Shown here: one piece after another, positions 35,144-44,452 of the stretch
Layout: every line of letters starts with the position of its first letter
How positions within the stretch are numbered: the first letter of the stretch is position 1
From: Porphyrobacter sp.
GTDB lineage: Bacteria; Pseudomonadota; Alphaproteobacteria; Sphingomonadales; Sphingomonadaceae
Assembly (NCBI GenBank): GCA_017744315.1
Contig: JAGIBN010000005.1
Coordinates: 124,001-188,000, forward strand
DNA length: 64,000 nucleotides
Direction: 5' to 3'
Program-made: the position numbers and the translations under genes
The notes under the pieces: generated by a model
What the model was told of the DNA's origin: nothing
Database searches by the model: none
Seen by the model: only the letters and a program-made list of their open reading frames with translations

Positions 35144-36429
35144 TTCAACCTCAACTGTACGGATTTGGCGTGAGCCGGAAGGCCTTCCATCTCGGCCAGC
35201 GCAACAGCGGCCGGACCGATCTTGGCGAGCGCATCGGCGTCCATCGAAATGAAGCTGGTGCGCTTCATGAAATCGAGCACCGAGAGCCCGCTGGCAAAGC
35301 GCGCGCGGCGGCCGGTGGGAAGCACGTGGTTGGGGCCGGCGACATAATCGCCGACGGCTTCCGGTGTGTGGCGGCCGAGGAATACGCTGCCGGCATGGCG
35401 CAGTTCGGCGAACAGCGCCTCGGGATCGTCGACTGCCAGCTCGACGTGTTCGGCGGCGAGGCGGTTGGCGAGGGCAGGGGCTTCGGACAGGTCATTGACG
35501 ATCAGCAGCACGCCGTTGTCGTCCCAGCTCTGGCGGGCGCAATCCTCGGTGGCGAGCATCGAACACTGGACGTCGACCCGGTCGGCCACCTGGTCGGCGA
35601 ACTTGGCGTCGTCGGTGATCAGGATCGACTGCGATGATGGGTCGTGTTCGGCCTGGCTGAGCAGGTCGGCGGCGATCCAATCGGGGTCGTTTTTGCTGTC
35701 GGCGATGACCAGGATCTCGCTGGGGCCGGCGACCATGTCGATGCCGACCACGCCGAATAGCTGGCGCTTGGCTTCGGCGACGTAGTCGTTGCCCGGGCCA
35801 GTGATCACGTCGACCGGCTTGATGCGCTTGGTGCCATAGGCGAGTGCGCCGATGGCCTGCGCTCCACCGATGCGCCACACTTCGTCCACGCCCACGAGAT
35901 GCGCGGCGGCGAGGACCAGCGCATTGCTTTCGCCGCGCGGTGTCGGGGTCGCGACGACGATGCGCTCTACACCGGCAACTTTGGCCGGGATTGCGTTCAT
36001 CAGCAGCGAAGAGGGGTAGGCCGCCCTGCCGCCCGGAACGTAAAGACCTGCCGCGTCGACCGCACGCCACTTGGCACCCAGGCGAACGCCGGCCTCGTCG
36101 GTGAAGTCGCGGTCACGCGGAAGCTGGTCGACGTGATAAGCGCGGATGCGTTCGGCGGCGAGCTCGAGCGCCTCGCGCAGCTTGGGTTCGAGTGCCTCAT
36201 AGGCTGCCTTGCAGGCCTCGGGCGGAATGCGCCAATCGTCGTCGGTGCCGAGCGTGTGGCGGTCGAAGCGGGCGGTATATTCGGCCACGGCCTCGTCACC
36301 GCGCTGGCGGACTTTGTCGAGGATATCCGAAACCACGCCTGCGACGTCGCTTTCGGTTTCGCGCCGGTCTTCGACCAGGCGGGCGAACTTGCGCTCGAAC
36401 TGCGGGTCGCTGGTGAGCAGGCGTTGCAT
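35140..36429 (-). CDS. hisD: Histidinol dehydrogenase
   Basis: A 429-residue zinc enzyme carrying out the last two steps of histidine synthesis, histidinol to histidine with two NAD+. The signature runs [52 protein letters not shown] and the C-terminal [19 protein letters not shown]. The His/Gln/Asp zinc ligands (Q and H of SQAEHD, and the later Asp/His) are conserved. It overlaps hisG by one base (TGATG) and nusB by four. Confidence 0.98.
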   Translation of the reverse strand: MQRLLTSDPQFERKFARLVEDRRETESDVAGVVSDILDKVRQRGDEAVAEYTARFDRHTLGTDDDWRIPPEACKAAYEALEPKLREALELAAERIRAYHVDQLPRDRDFTDEAGVRLGAKWRAVDAAGLYVPGGRAAYPSSLLMNAIPAKVAGVERIVVATPTPRGESNALVLAAAHLVGVDEVWRIGGAQAIGALAYGTKRIKPVDVITGPGNDYVAEAKRQLFGVVGIDMVAGPSEILVIADSKNDPDWIAADLLSQAEHDPSSQSILITDDAKFADQVADRVDVQCSMLATEDCARQSWDDNGVLLIVNDLSEAPALANRLAAEHVELAVDDPEALFAELRHAGSVFLGRHTPEAVGDYVAGPNHVLPTGRRARFASGLSVLDFMKRTSFISMDADALAKIGPAAVALAEMEGLPAHAKSVQLRLK

Positions 36430-37085
36430 CAGGCGGCTTCGCTTTCAGATAGGGCGCGGAAACGCTCGACCAATTGCGCCACGCGCGGATCGGTCTTGAG
36501 CGCCGCGCGATTGACGATCAGCCGGGCGGAGACGGGCATGATCACGTCGGTTTCAACCAGGCCGTTCTCGGCCAGCGTGCGCCCGCTCGAGACCAGGTCC
36601 ACGATCCGCAGCGACAGGCCGAGCGAGGGAGCAAGTTCCATCGCGCCGTTGAGCTTGACGCATTCGGCCTGGATCCCCTGCCGTTCGAACCAGCGGCTGG
36701 TGAGGTTCGGATACTTGGTGGCGACGCGCAGGTGGCTGGCGTTGCCGGGGCTGTAGACGCTCGCGTCCCTCGGTTCGGCGACAGACAGGCGGCAGTGGCC
36801 AATGTCGAGATCGACGGGGGCGTAGAGCTCCGAGTAGTTGAATTCCTCGATCACGTCGGAACCGACGATCCCGGCATGCGCGGCGCCGAAGGCCACGAAG
36901 GTGGCGACATCGAACGCACGCACACGGATGATCCGCATGGCGCCGTCCTCGGTCGCGAAACTGAGTGCGCGGTTGCCCTTGTCGTTGAAGGCGCTTTCCG
37001 GCACGACGCCGGCGCGCGCCATCACCGGCAACGCCTCGTCGAGGATGCGGCCTTTGGGCACGGCGAAGGTGAGGGCAGTGGTCAT
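36429..37085 (-). CDS. hisG: ATP phosphoribosyltransferase, short form (HisG-S)
   Basis: A 218-residue enzyme for the first step of histidine synthesis, joining ATP and PRPP. Sequence begins [21 protein letters not shown], with VGSDVIEEF and the PRPP loop [14 protein letters not shown]. At 218 residues it lacks the C-terminal histidine-binding regulatory domain, so it is the short form that needs a HisZ partner for activity and feedback control. No hisZ is in the window, so it must lie elsewhere. It is the first gene of the operon reading to thiL. Confidence 0.97.
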   Translation of the reverse strand: MTTALTFAVPKGRILDEALPVMARAGVVPESAFNDKGNRALSFATEDGAMRIIRVRAFDVATFVAFGAAHAGIVGSDVIEEFNYSELYAPVDLDIGHCRLSVAEPRDASVYSPGNASHLRVATKYPNLTSRWFERQGIQAECVKLNGAMELAPSLGLSLRIVDLVSSGRTLAENGLVETDVIMPVSARLIVNRAALKTDPRVAQLVERFRALSESEAA

Positions 37086-37125
37086 GGCGCGGCCCTAGGC
37101 AAAGAGGCGGGAAAGGGCAACGGCG

Positions 37126-38199
37126 ATGGCGATTGCGGCGAGTGGCAAACCAGTCATGGGAATTACCGATGTGCGCGAGGCGATCGCCTGGCAAGCCGAC
37201 CATGCGGCGAAGGCGCACGCTCCCAATACCGCCCGCGTGATCCGGGGCGAACTCGCAATACTCGATACGCCGACCGAGCTGGCTCGGCGGATGAACAACT
37301 GGCCAGGCCTGAGCCTGGAGGACGCCATGCCGCTGCGTGTGGCGGGTGGCCTGCACTGGCTCTGCCTCTCGGGAGCGGACCGGCGCCTGGCCCCGGTCTA
37401 TGCTGGAGAGATCACCGATCAGGAACTGGTGGATGAACTCGTCGCCACCGTAGCCATCGATTGGGACGCCAAGCTCGTGCCTTGGCTCGACAGTCCGCCG
37501 CAGACCAACGAGGCGGGTCGTTCGGCCAGCATCATGGGTGGCTTGCTGTGGCTCTCGCAGCGGTTGGGGCCGAAGTTCGAACTCAACGAGATCGGCGCGA
37601 GCGCGGGCGTCAACACGATGATCGAGCGCTATCATTACGATCTCGGTGGGACGCGGGCAGGACCCGCAGGTTCACCGATGCATATCGTGCCCGAATGGCG
37701 CGGACCACCGGCGCCGCTGGGTGAAGTCGAGATCGTCTCTATCCGCGGCTGCGACGTGGCACCGGTCAACCTGGCGGATCCGGCCGAGGCGCTGCGGCTC
37801 AAGGCTTACGTTTGGGCCGACGCGACCGAGCGCATGGGCCGAATCGAAGCCGCGACGCGCCTGGCAGCCGAACACCCGCCGCTGCTCGAGCGAAAGGATG
37901 CCGAGGTCTTTGTCCTCGAGCGCCTGGCCGCACCGCAAGAGGTTGGCGTGACGCGTGTGCTCTACCATTCGGTGATGTGGCAATACCTGCCCCAAGCGAC
38001 GCGCGCTGCGATCACCGTCGCGATGGAGCAGGCTGGGGCGCGGGCCACTGCGGACAAGCCACTCGCCTGGGTCAGGCTGGAGACCAACCGCGCAACTTTC
38101 CGTCACGAGCTGACGGTGCGCTACTGGCCAGGTGGGGAGGAGCCCGTCATGCTGGCTGAGGCCCATCCCCACGGTGCCTGGGTGCAGTGGCTCGGGTAA
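37126..38199 (+). CDS. DUF2332 family protein
   Basis: A 357-residue DUF2332 protein of unknown function. Recognisable segments are IAWQADHAAKAHAP near the N-terminus, LNEIGASAGVNTMIERYHYDLGG (a glycine-containing loop with acidic Glu, reminiscent of a methyltransferase SAM loop but unproved), and YHSVMWQYLP followed by VRLETNRATFRHELTVRYWPGG. No signal peptide. Starts at 37126 and 37156 are possible; 37126 is used because AAGGGC lies seven bases upstream. It is divergent from hisG with only 40 bases between the starts. Confidence 0.85.
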   Translation: MAIAASGKPVMGITDVREAIAWQADHAAKAHAPNTARVIRGELAILDTPTELARRMNNWPGLSLEDAMPLRVAGGLHWLCLSGADRRLAPVYAGEITDQELVDELVATVAIDWDAKLVPWLDSPPQTNEAGRSASIMGGLLWLSQRLGPKFELNEIGASAGVNTMIERYHYDLGGTRAGPAGSPMHIVPEWRGPPAPLGEVEIVSIRGCDVAPVNLADPAEALRLKAYVWADATERMGRIEAATRLAAEHPPLLERKDAEVFVLERLAAPQEVGVTRVLYHSVMWQYLPQATRAAITVAMEQAGARATADKPLAWVRLETNRATFRHELTVRYWPGGEEPVMLAEAHPHGAWVQWLG

Positions 38200-38220
38200 C
38201 TCCCCGTTTAAAAGAACCGT

Positions 38221-38706
38221 TCAAGCCGCCTTGTCGGCTGAGTGTCCATCCGTGAGCGGCATCTGATAGTCGGCGGCGATCTTCCAGGGGTCGCCGGCCT
38301 CCTTGCGCCAGACTGTCTGGTTCGTGGTCGCTTCCGTGGCCGGTTTACCAGTGGCGGGATCGGTCGTGGTCACGCGCGCGGTGTGGGTGGTGACCACCAT
38401 GTCTCCGCTGGCGGCGGCCCAGGCCTTGCCCGGAGTGATTTCGATCTTGAGGTTCGGATCGGCGAGTAAGGTCTCATACGTCGTGCCGATCGCGGCAGCA
38501 CCAATGGTAGGTGCGCGGCCGTGGGCAACGAGGATGGCCTGATCTTCGTAGTTGCGCGTGGCGCCGCGCAGGTCCTTGGCGGCAATCGCCTGGAATTGGG
38601 CCGCCTCGGTCGCCCGCACGGTTTCGAGCACCGCGTCAGTATCGGCGGACGAGCCGCACGCGCCCAAAAGCGTGATCGGGGCCAGGGTCAGAAAAGCGGC
38701 TCGCAT
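38221..38706 (-). CDS. Lipoprotein with SnoaL/DUF4440-like domain
   Basis: A 161-residue exported protein. The lipobox LLGAC at residues 13-17 marks a lipoprotein (Cys17 lipidated), and GSS after it suggests outer-membrane sorting rather than retention. The mature part follows the NTF2/SnoaL-like pattern of DUF4440: an initial helix (LETVRATEAAQFQAIAAKDL), RGATRNYEDQAILVAHG, and strands MVVTTHTARVTT and TNQTVWRKE, with DPWKIAADY. Ligand and role are unknown. A strong GGAGG precedes the ATG. Confidence 0.82.
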   Translation of the reverse strand: MRAAFLTLAPITLLGACGSSADTDAVLETVRATEAAQFQAIAAKDLRGATRNYEDQAILVAHGRAPTIGAAAIGTTYETLLADPNLKIEITPGKAWAAASGDMVVTTHTARVTTTDPATGKPATEATTNQTVWRKEAGDPWKIAADYQMPLTDGHSADKAA

Positions 38707-38787
38707 TGTAATCCTCCACCAAGACAGTTCTGGTCCCGAGGTGGCAGGGAATGGGCTGGCCCGCTTTGATCGAACGCAAACGGTAGG

Positions 38788-39939
38788 TCAGGTCGGCTTA
38801 CGCCAGTCGTCGAGACGCTCTTGCCACCCGCCGTGAAGGGAGAACCACTCCCACACCGCGACCACCAGCAGTACGGTTACCCCGAGGACCCCGAACAGCA
38901 GCGCGGGCAAGTGCACCAGCCAGGCATAAGCCCCGAGCCACCCGAACAGGCTGAGGCCGGCGAGGTGCGACAGCGGAAACCTTAGATGCGTGCTCGCGCC
39001 CTTCTTGAAGAAGCCGACACCGAGGAGGTAGAGCGCCATCCCGCCGCAAGTGAACGCCACCAACTGGTGGCTGGCGTGGTGATCGGGGTGCGCCAGCAGC
39101 AATTCGTCCGCCACCGCGCCGCCGATCATGCCGATGACGATGGGCATGTGCAGGTAGGTGTAGGCGTTGCGCGCCACGCGGCCGGGTTCCGAGTGTTGCT
39201 CGATCAGCTCCGAACCTCGGCGGGCGCCTGTGTCGAAGTATATCCACCACATCAGTACCGAACCGGAGAAGGCGATCAGGAACGCCGAGAGGTTGGTGGC
39301 GGTGAACTCTTCGCCGGCGAAGGTTGCGCCCGTGACGACAATCCCTTCGCCGAGCGCGATGATGATGAACAACGCGCAGCGTTCGGCCATGTGATGGCCA
39401 GAAATGGTCCAGTCGTCGATCTTCGAACTGCCGAGAAATGGGACGCGGAACAAGGCGAACGGCCCGGCATATTCGATTGCCAACGCCACCAACCACCACC
39501 CGAGCCGCTCCCAGCCTTCTGCCAACAAGGCTCCCGCGATCCAGACTACGGCGGAAACCATGAACCAGATCGCGATGCGGAGCATGTTGCGGGCGTCTGC
39601 GCCTTCGGACCCGTGCATGGCGTAGACCATGAACAACGTGCGGCCGATCTGGATGGCCACGTAGCAAAGAGCAAAGACGAGGCCGCCATCCTCGAAAGCG
39701 TGCGGCAGGACCACGGCTAGGATGAGGCTCGCCAACATCACGCAAATCAGCATGATGCGGACCGGCAGCCGCTCGGGCTCAGCCCAGTTTCCCGCCCATG
39801 TGGTGTAGATCCACGCCAGCCATACAGCTGAGAAGGCGACAGCCGCCTCGGCCAGTCCCTTCCAGCTCATCTTCTCCAGGATCAGGTGCGAGATCTGCGT
39901 TAGAGCGAAGACGAAGACCAGATCGAAGAACAACTCCAT
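38788..39939 (-). CDS. Low temperature requirement protein A (LtrA) family membrane protein
   Basis: A polytopic inner-membrane protein of the LtrA family with about ten hydrophobic segments; its function is not established. The first helix ELFFDLVFVFALTQISHLI and the later HHMAERCALFIIIALGEGIVVTGA are diagnostic. The ATG at 39939 lies inside the first family motif. The same frame continues upstream to a stop at 40048-40050. It encodes LLRDTSGHAPVSY, which matches the usual LtrA N-terminus, but contains no ATG, GTG or TTG. A near-perfect SD (AAGGGAGG) lies five bases before an ATC codon at 40021-40023, which may be the true start (411 residues). The coordinates given use the first standard start. 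Pirin is immediately upstream. Confidence 0.88.
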   Translation of the reverse strand: MELFFDLVFVFALTQISHLILEKMSWKGLAEAAVAFSAVWLAWIYTTWAGNWAEPERLPVRIMLICVMLASLILAVVLPHAFEDGGLVFALCYVAIQIGRTLFMVYAMHGSEGADARNMLRIAIWFMVSAVVWIAGALLAEGWERLGWWLVALAIEYAGPFALFRVPFLGSSKIDDWTISGHHMAERCALFIIIALGEGIVVTGATFAGEEFTATNLSAFLIAFSGSVLMWWIYFDTGARRGSELIEQHSEPGRVARNAYTYLHMPIVIGMIGGAVADELLLAHPDHHASHQLVAFTCGGMALYLLGVGFFKKGASTHLRFPLSHLAGLSLFGWLGAYAWLVHLPALLFGVLGVTVLLVVAVWEWFSLHGGWQERLDDWRKPT

Positions 39940-40047
39940 ATAGCTGACAGGCGCATGGCCGCTCGTGTCGCGCAGAAGCGACGACCTGTGCTTGCCTGAC
40001 CCTTGCGCGTGCCCCTCGCTGATGGTGGCCTCCCTTGATTCACCGCC

Positions 40048-40932
40048 TCAGGGGTAGCTGACCGTCTTCGGCCTTTCGGGCAAGGGGATGAATTCGTGAT
40101 CGTCACCAGGGACGAGCGGGAAGCGGCCCGAGGTCCAGTCCTCTTTCGCCTGTTCGATCCGGTCGCGGCTGGAACTGACGAAGTTCCAGTAGACGTAACG
40201 GTGCGTCTTGAACGCCTCGCCGCCCAGCAACATGATCTTGCCGCCGCGCGCCGAGCTGAGCGTCATCGGCTCGCCTGGCTTGAGTACGATGAGGGCGTAG
40301 AGTTCGAGTGGATGCCCGTCGATGCTGGCCTCGCCGCCGACCAGCATGACGGCGCGTTCGTCGGCCTCGGCATCGATCGGGATCGCGCCTGAGGGGCCGA
40401 GGTCGATCTCGGCGTAGATCGTGTCGGCATAGCACGTTGTCTGCGCACGCTTGCCCCACAGCGAACCCATGATGACGCGGGCCTTGACGCAGGTGTCCTC
40501 GATCAGCGGGAGCCCGCTCACCGCCTCGAACGCCGGGGCGATCTCTTCCTTGCCGTCGGGGAGGGCGAGCCAGGTCTGCATGCCGTACATCGAAGGACCG
40601 GCATCGCGCTCGCTTTGCGGGCTACGCTCTGAATGGACGATACCGCTTCCGGCGGTCATCAGGTTCACGGTGCCAGGGCGAATGGTGGAATAGCTTCCCA
40701 GGCTGTCGCGGTGATCGATCGCGCCCTCGAACAGCCAGGTCACTGTGGCGAGGTTGATGTGCGGATGGGGGCGGACATCCATGCCCTCTCCGGCATTGAG
40801 CCGCGCCGGGCCGAACTGGTCGACGAACACGAACGGCCCGACCATGCGGCAATTGGGGCTCGGCACCGCGCGGCGGACCTGGAAGCCGCCGAGGTCGTGG
40901 GTGACGGGGATGACGGTCTGGAGAATGCTCAT
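40048..40932 (-). CDS. Pirin family bicupin protein
   Basis: A 294-residue pirin. The N-terminal cupin has the iron ligands in RPHPHINLATVTWLFEG (His-x-His) with HRDSLG and HSERSP following; PGTVNLMTAGSGIVHSE is the family signature. The C-terminal cupin lacks metal ligands as usual. Bacterial pirins act as quercetinase-like dioxygenases or redox sensors. The ATG at 40932 overlaps the stop of the upstream GST gene (ATGA). It is in the same frame as LtrA downstream, separated by its own stop and eight codons. Confidence 0.93.
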   Translation of the reverse strand: MSILQTVIPVTHDLGGFQVRRAVPSPNCRMVGPFVFVDQFGPARLNAGEGMDVRPHPHINLATVTWLFEGAIDHRDSLGSYSTIRPGTVNLMTAGSGIVHSERSPQSERDAGPSMYGMQTWLALPDGKEEIAPAFEAVSGLPLIEDTCVKARVIMGSLWGKRAQTTCYADTIYAEIDLGPSGAIPIDAEADERAVMLVGGEASIDGHPLELYALIVLKPGEPMTLSSARGGKIMLLGGEAFKTHRYVYWNFVSSSRDRIEQAKEDWTSGRFPLVPGDDHEFIPLPERPKTVSYP

Positions 40933-41636
40933 TCGGCGTCGAGCTCCGGATAGTGACGGAAGATGCCGTCCTCGTTGAACGGGATACGGCGGTCGGAAGA
41001 CAGGTAGGCGGCGATGCCGTCGATCTCGGTAACCGCGCCATGCATGGCGTAGAGCCGAGGGTAGGCGGCTTTCAGGGCGCCCATCCGCCGGGGAAACGCA
41101 TAAGTCAGGCCTTCGACCAGCTGGAACAGCGAGGTGTCGACCGGCGTCCACTTCTTACCGAGCACGAACGGACCGTCATTCACGCCGAGCGCGGCCTCGA
41201 AATAGCCGAGGTACTTCGGGATGCGGGCGGAGCGGAACGAGGCCGCCGCCCTGAGGGCTTCAGGCTTCTGGTCGTGGTAGTACTTGTCCGCGCCGACCGG
41301 GTGGTGGACGTCATGCGTCTCGGCGACCACGTCGGTGATCGTCAGCTGTAGTTGGATCAGCTGAAGGTCGGTCTCCAGGCTTCCGGCGCCCAGACCATGG
41401 CGGTCGCTCAGCCAGGCGAGGATATGGGCGACCTGGCCGATCACGAAGTCGCCGTCGACGAGATAAGGAGGGGCGAAAGGCTTGAAGCCCTGGCGCGCCA
41501 GCAGGTCCCGCATCAGCGCCTCGGCGCCATCCTCGCGAGCACGATCGCGGTAGGGAATGCCAGCGCCTTCGAGCGCCAGCCGCACAAACTCCCCGCGGCC
41601 CTGGATGTTCGGCCAGTACCACAGGTCGTAGCTCAT
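40929..41636 (-). CDS. Glutathione S-transferase family protein
   Basis: A 235-residue GST-like protein. The thioredoxin-like N-terminal domain begins DLWYWPNIQGRGEFVRLALEG, with the Tyr/Ser-type catalytic position near WYWPN, and APPYLVDGDFVIGQ is the cis-Pro/glutathione-binding segment. The C-terminal all-helical domain spans about 90-230 and includes WTPVDTSLFQLVEGLTYAF. The C-terminal part is longer than typical bacterial GSTs, closer to sigma-class-like forms. It is coupled by ATGA to the pirin gene and starts right after bolA on the same strand. Confidence 0.9.
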   Translation of the reverse strand: MSYDLWYWPNIQGRGEFVRLALEGAGIPYRDRAREDGAEALMRDLLARQGFKPFAPPYLVDGDFVIGQVAHILAWLSDRHGLGAGSLETDLQLIQLQLTITDVVAETHDVHHPVGADKYYHDQKPEALRAAASFRSARIPKYLGYFEAALGVNDGPFVLGKKWTPVDTSLFQLVEGLTYAFPRRMGALKAAYPRLYAMHGAVTEIDGIAAYLSSDRRIPFNEDGIFRHYPELDAE

Positions 41637-41642
41637 GAGCGT

Positions 41643-41921
41643 CTATCCAGCTTCGTTGGGGGCAAAGGCTCGAATGGCGAGAGCGTGCACCCGGTTCCCG
41701 GGAATGTCGCCCAGGGCGCGGTTGACCAAGCGCTGGCGTTCGAGCCGGCTCTTGCCGGTGAAGGCAGCGCTTTCGATCACCACGGTGAAGTGCGATTCGC
41801 CGCTGCCGTCGTCGCCGGAATGGCCGCTGTGCATGGCGCTGTCGTTGATGACGTCGAGACGTGTCGGCAGGAAGGCTTCCTGCAGAAGTATCTCGATCTC
41901 CCGTGCGAGAGGTCCGCTCAT
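41643..41921 (-). CDS. BolA family protein
   Basis: A 92-residue BolA-like protein; family members bind a [2Fe-2S] cluster with monothiol glutaredoxins and aid iron homeostasis or cluster transfer. The core is visible: IEILLQEAFLPTRLDVINDS, then HSGHSG with the cluster His region, SHFTVVIESAAFTGKSRLERQRLVNRAL and VHALAIRAF. The frame is open well upstream, but the ATG at 41921 gives the family length. It is divergent from the J-domain gene at 41974, an arrangement conserved in alphaproteobacteria. Confidence 0.93.
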   Translation of the reverse strand: MSGPLAREIEILLQEAFLPTRLDVINDSAMHSGHSGDDGSGESHFTVVIESAAFTGKSRLERQRLVNRALGDIPGNRVHALAIRAFAPNEAG

Positions 41922-41973
41922 TGGTGCATTCCAGGGGTTTTCATCGGGCCGCTCTATCACCACTAAAGATCGA

Positions 41974-42552
41974 ATGCGCCCACAGAAATTCCACGGTCGA
42001 TACGAAAACGAAGGCAAGGGCTGCGACGCGCCCGACTGCAAGGAAGCCGGCGAGTTCCGCGCGCCGGGCTCGCGCTCGGCCGGGTTCGATGGGCCGGGCG
42101 ACTGGCGCTGGTTCTGTCTGCAGCATGTGCGGGAATTCAACGCCGGGTACGACTGGTTCGAAGGCATGTCGGCCGACGAGATCATGGCCGCCCAATCGCC
42201 CATCGCCGGCTGGGAGCGAGAGACCCGGGCCTTCAAACCCGGCGCCGGCACGGTCCCGCGTTGGGCAGACTTTGACGATCCGCTCGATGCCATCGGCGCG
42301 CGGGCGGCCGATATTCGCAAGCGCGCGGCCGGTCGGCAAGCGGCGGTTCGTTTCACCGCGAAGGAAGCAGAGGCACTCTCGGCCATGGGCCTGGGACCGG
42401 ACACCGACCTCCACTCCCTGCGCAAACGCTATTCCACGCTCGTCCGCCGCTTCCATCCCGACCGTAACGGCGGAGACCGCAGCCAGGAGGCCCGGCTTCA
42501 GCGGGTGGTCGAGGCTTATCAGCTGCTGCGGAAATCGACGGCCTTTGCCTAG
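41974..42552 (+). CDS. J-domain (DnaJ-like) protein
   Basis: A 192-residue protein with a C-terminal J-domain. Residues about 135-190 hold the J-domain with the essential HPD in RRFHPDRNGGDRS, preceded by a conserved helix (DLHSLRKRYSTLVRRF). The N-terminal part has a Cys/His-containing motif (CDAPDCKEAGEF, then WFCLQHVREFNAGYDWFEGMS) resembling a small zinc site. It would stimulate DnaK/Hsp70. In many alphaproteobacteria this gene is followed by cobS and cobT; here cobS is 8.8 kb away. The 3' end overlaps the convergent DUF899 gene by 4 bases. Confidence 0.93.
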   Translation: MRPQKFHGRYENEGKGCDAPDCKEAGEFRAPGSRSAGFDGPGDWRWFCLQHVREFNAGYDWFEGMSADEIMAAQSPIAGWERETRAFKPGAGTVPRWADFDDPLDAIGARAADIRKRAAGRQAAVRFTAKEAEALSAMGLGPDTDLHSLRKRYSTLVRRFHPDRNGGDRSQEARLQRVVEAYQLLRKSTAFA

Positions 42553-43289
42553 GCGTAGCTGAGCTTCGGGAAGAAGGTTTCGCCACGCCCCTCCGGTATG
42601 GTGTCGAGCAGGCCCCAAACCGGATCGGCGAAGTCGATTGCGCGGTGGTCCTGGCCGGGCTCATCCGGCGCGAAGACCAGTTCGCTTCCCCAGAAGTGAC
42701 TGACCGTGTCACCTTCCTTGCGGAAGACGTTGAGCATCGGTTCGTCCCAGTTCTCGCCGTTCTTGTACCCCCGGTGCTCGCGCATCGCCGGGGTCAGCGC
42801 GGAAGTGTTGCCATAGTAGTGATCGCTGTAGCTGTTTCCGGCGGTCGAGAGCATCACGAGGTGATCCCAGCCGCGGTCATGGGCCCAGGCGGCGAGCCGC
42901 GCGATCGGCGACCTGGAGACGACGTAGAACGGCGCGCGCTGGGCTACGTGGGGTATGGCGCCATCAATGCCGTCGAGGAGATGGGTGCAGCCCGGGCAGG
43001 GGCTGTCCTTCTCCGGCCCGAACATGAAGCTGTAGAGCATGATCGAGCGATGATCGCCGAACAGTTCGGAGAGACGCACCTTCTCGGGCCGGAAGTTGGC
43101 GCCGATCCTTTCGAATTCGAAGTCCTCAGGAACCTCGCCTCCCGCCGGCAGGGCCCGCCGCATCGCTGCGACGGCTTCGGTCTGCCGCCGCAAGGCGATC
43201 TCGGCATCGAGCAGCGCGTTGCGCGCTTCGCGGTAGTCCGGGCTTTCGTTGGGAAAGGCCATGCGGGGGAAATTGGCCGTCATCGTCAC
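42549..43289 (-). CDS. DUF899 thioredoxin-like protein (copy 1)
   Basis: A 246-residue DUF899 protein with a thioredoxin-like fold. The N-terminal helix (YREARNALLDAEIALRRQTE) precedes the core, where DSPCPGCTHLLDGIDG holds a C-x-x-C redox motif at the position of thioredoxin's. VSRSPIARLAAWAHDRGW and HYYGN follow, and the C-terminus WGLLDTIPEGRGETFFPKL is conserved with the second copy at 49008. It is the last gene of the same-strand run 49733 to 42549, and overlaps its upstream GST neighbour (ATGA). The exact reaction is unknown; reduction of peroxides or disulfides is plausible. Confidence 0.88.
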   Translation of the reverse strand: MTMTANFPRMAFPNESPDYREARNALLDAEIALRRQTEAVAAMRRALPAGGEVPEDFEFERIGANFRPEKVRLSELFGDHRSIMLYSFMFGPEKDSPCPGCTHLLDGIDGAIPHVAQRAPFYVVSRSPIARLAAWAHDRGWDHLVMLSTAGNSYSDHYYGNTSALTPAMREHRGYKNGENWDEPMLNVFRKEGDTVSHFWGSELVFAPDEPGQDHRAIDFADPVWGLLDTIPEGRGETFFPKLSYA

Positions 43290-43924
43290 GCCTCCGTTTG
43301 GGTGGCACTCTGCATCTCAGCGATCAGCGCCATGTCGATCGCCGATCCTTCCTGATAGGCGGGCCGCTGACCGCAGCGATCCCAGTAGGCTTTGAAGCTC
43401 GCACGCTCGGGCATCGAGCCGAAGCGCAGGCCCCACATGATCTGGCTGCCGACATAGACGTCGGCCATGGTGAAGCGCTTTCCGCAGACGTAATCGTGAG
43501 TGGAAAGCCAGCCATCGAGGGCGTCGATCGTCAGGTCGAAGCTGCCGAACCCTACCATGCGATGCCGGTCGCCTTCCTCCCAGCCCATCGACTTCGCCGT
43601 TACGGCTTGCTCGACCGGTCCCGAGGCGAAGAACAGCCAGCGAAAGTAATCGGCCTTCTCCTCCGTACGCGGCAGAAGATCGGGGGCCGACATCTCAGCG
43701 AGGTAGTGGCACACCGCTGCCGCCTCGCTCACCACATGGTCGTGGCCCTGGTGATGGTGGATGATGGTGGGCAGCTTCCCCATTGGATTGGCCGCGAGCA
43801 GGGCCTGGGGCTTGTTGTCCCATTCGACCAGCACCGGCTCGTAATCCGCCTTCGCCTCATGCAGCGCCCAGCGGGCAATCTGCGCTCGGCTCATCGGATT
43901 GAAGAAGAAGGTGTAGTCGGCCAT
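43286..43924 (-). CDS. Glutathione S-transferase family protein
   Basis: A 212-residue GST. The N-terminal thioredoxin domain (TFFFNPMSRAQIARWALHEAKADYE) has the cis-Pro region in NPMGKLPTIIH and the glutathione gamma-Glu contact at VSEAAAVCHYLAEM. The helical domain carries CGKRFTMADVYVGSQIMWG, with the conserved D of the N-capping box. In this cluster it would conjugate or reduce electrophiles; the substrate is unknown. ATGA-coupled to DUF899 copy 1. It is separated by 57 bases from the SRPBCC gene upstream. Confidence 0.92.
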   Translation of the reverse strand: MADYTFFFNPMSRAQIARWALHEAKADYEPVLVEWDNKPQALLAANPMGKLPTIIHHHQGHDHVVSEAAAVCHYLAEMSAPDLLPRTEEKADYFRWLFFASGPVEQAVTAKSMGWEEGDRHRMVGFGSFDLTIDALDGWLSTHDYVCGKRFTMADVYVGSQIMWGLRFGSMPERASFKAYWDRCGQRPAYQEGSAIDMALIAEMQSATQTEA

Positions 43925-43981
43925 CGCAACCTCCAGATCGGCTAAGAGAGGGGTCGGAACATAAAGAGAACAATCTTCGAC

Positions 43982-44431
43982 TCAACCCCCTTCGCACAAT
44001 TCCTTGAGCTGATCGGCGCAGGCGCCCCAGCCGGGCTCGAAACCCATGTCGGCGTGGCGCTTGGAATCCTCTTCGGTCCAATGGCGGGCCTTGGCGGTGT
44101 AGCGCGTGCCGCTGCCCTCAGGCTCGATCGACCAGATGCCGACCATGAACGGCCCGGCGGGCTCAAGGTCGCCCACGATCGCATCGGTAAAGGCGAAGCG
44201 CTTGCCCTCGTCCCAGGCGAGCACCATGCCGTCATGCGGGTGCACCTCGCCGTCCGGGCCGTACATCGTGCAGTTCGAAACTCCGCCAGGGCGGCGGTCC
44301 AGATTGGCGAACTCGGCGCGCCACGGCCTCGGGCACCACCACTCCTCGATCCGGTTGGCCATGACGTCCCACACCTTGTCGGGCGCGGCGTCGATGTAGC
44401 GGGTGATGCTGAGTTCCTTGGTGTCGCTCAT
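43982..44431 (-). CDS. SRPBCC (AHSA1-like) family protein
   Basis: A 149-residue START/Bet v1-fold protein. The N-terminus KELSITRYIDAAPDKVWDVMANR is the AHSA1 signature, EWWCPRPWRAEF is typical of the C/FmdE-like activator subgroup, and the C-terminal helix begins HADMGFEPGWGACADQLKEL. Such proteins bind hydrophobic ligands or act as small chaperones. Its place within a run of GST and glyoxalase-fold genes suggests binding or processing of small reactive molecules. Confidence 0.9.
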   Translation of the reverse strand: MSDTKELSITRYIDAAPDKVWDVMANRIEEWWCPRPWRAEFANLDRRPGGVSNCTMYGPDGEVHPHDGMVLAWDEGKRFAFTDAIVGDLEPAGPFMVGIWSIEPEGSGTRYTAKARHWTEEDSKRHADMGFEPGWGACADQLKELCEGG

Positions 44432-44452
44432 GAATGATCCTCTCGTGAAATG

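Noticed and set aside
36429..37085. HisG considered truncated
   Set aside because: At 218 residues it is the normal HisG short form that works with HisZ; sequence is complete and coupled to hisD.
38195..38212. GGGTAACTCCCCG, similar to the regulon dyad
   Set aside because: It overlaps the stop codon of the DUF2332 gene and lies between convergent genes, where no promoter is needed; taken as chance.
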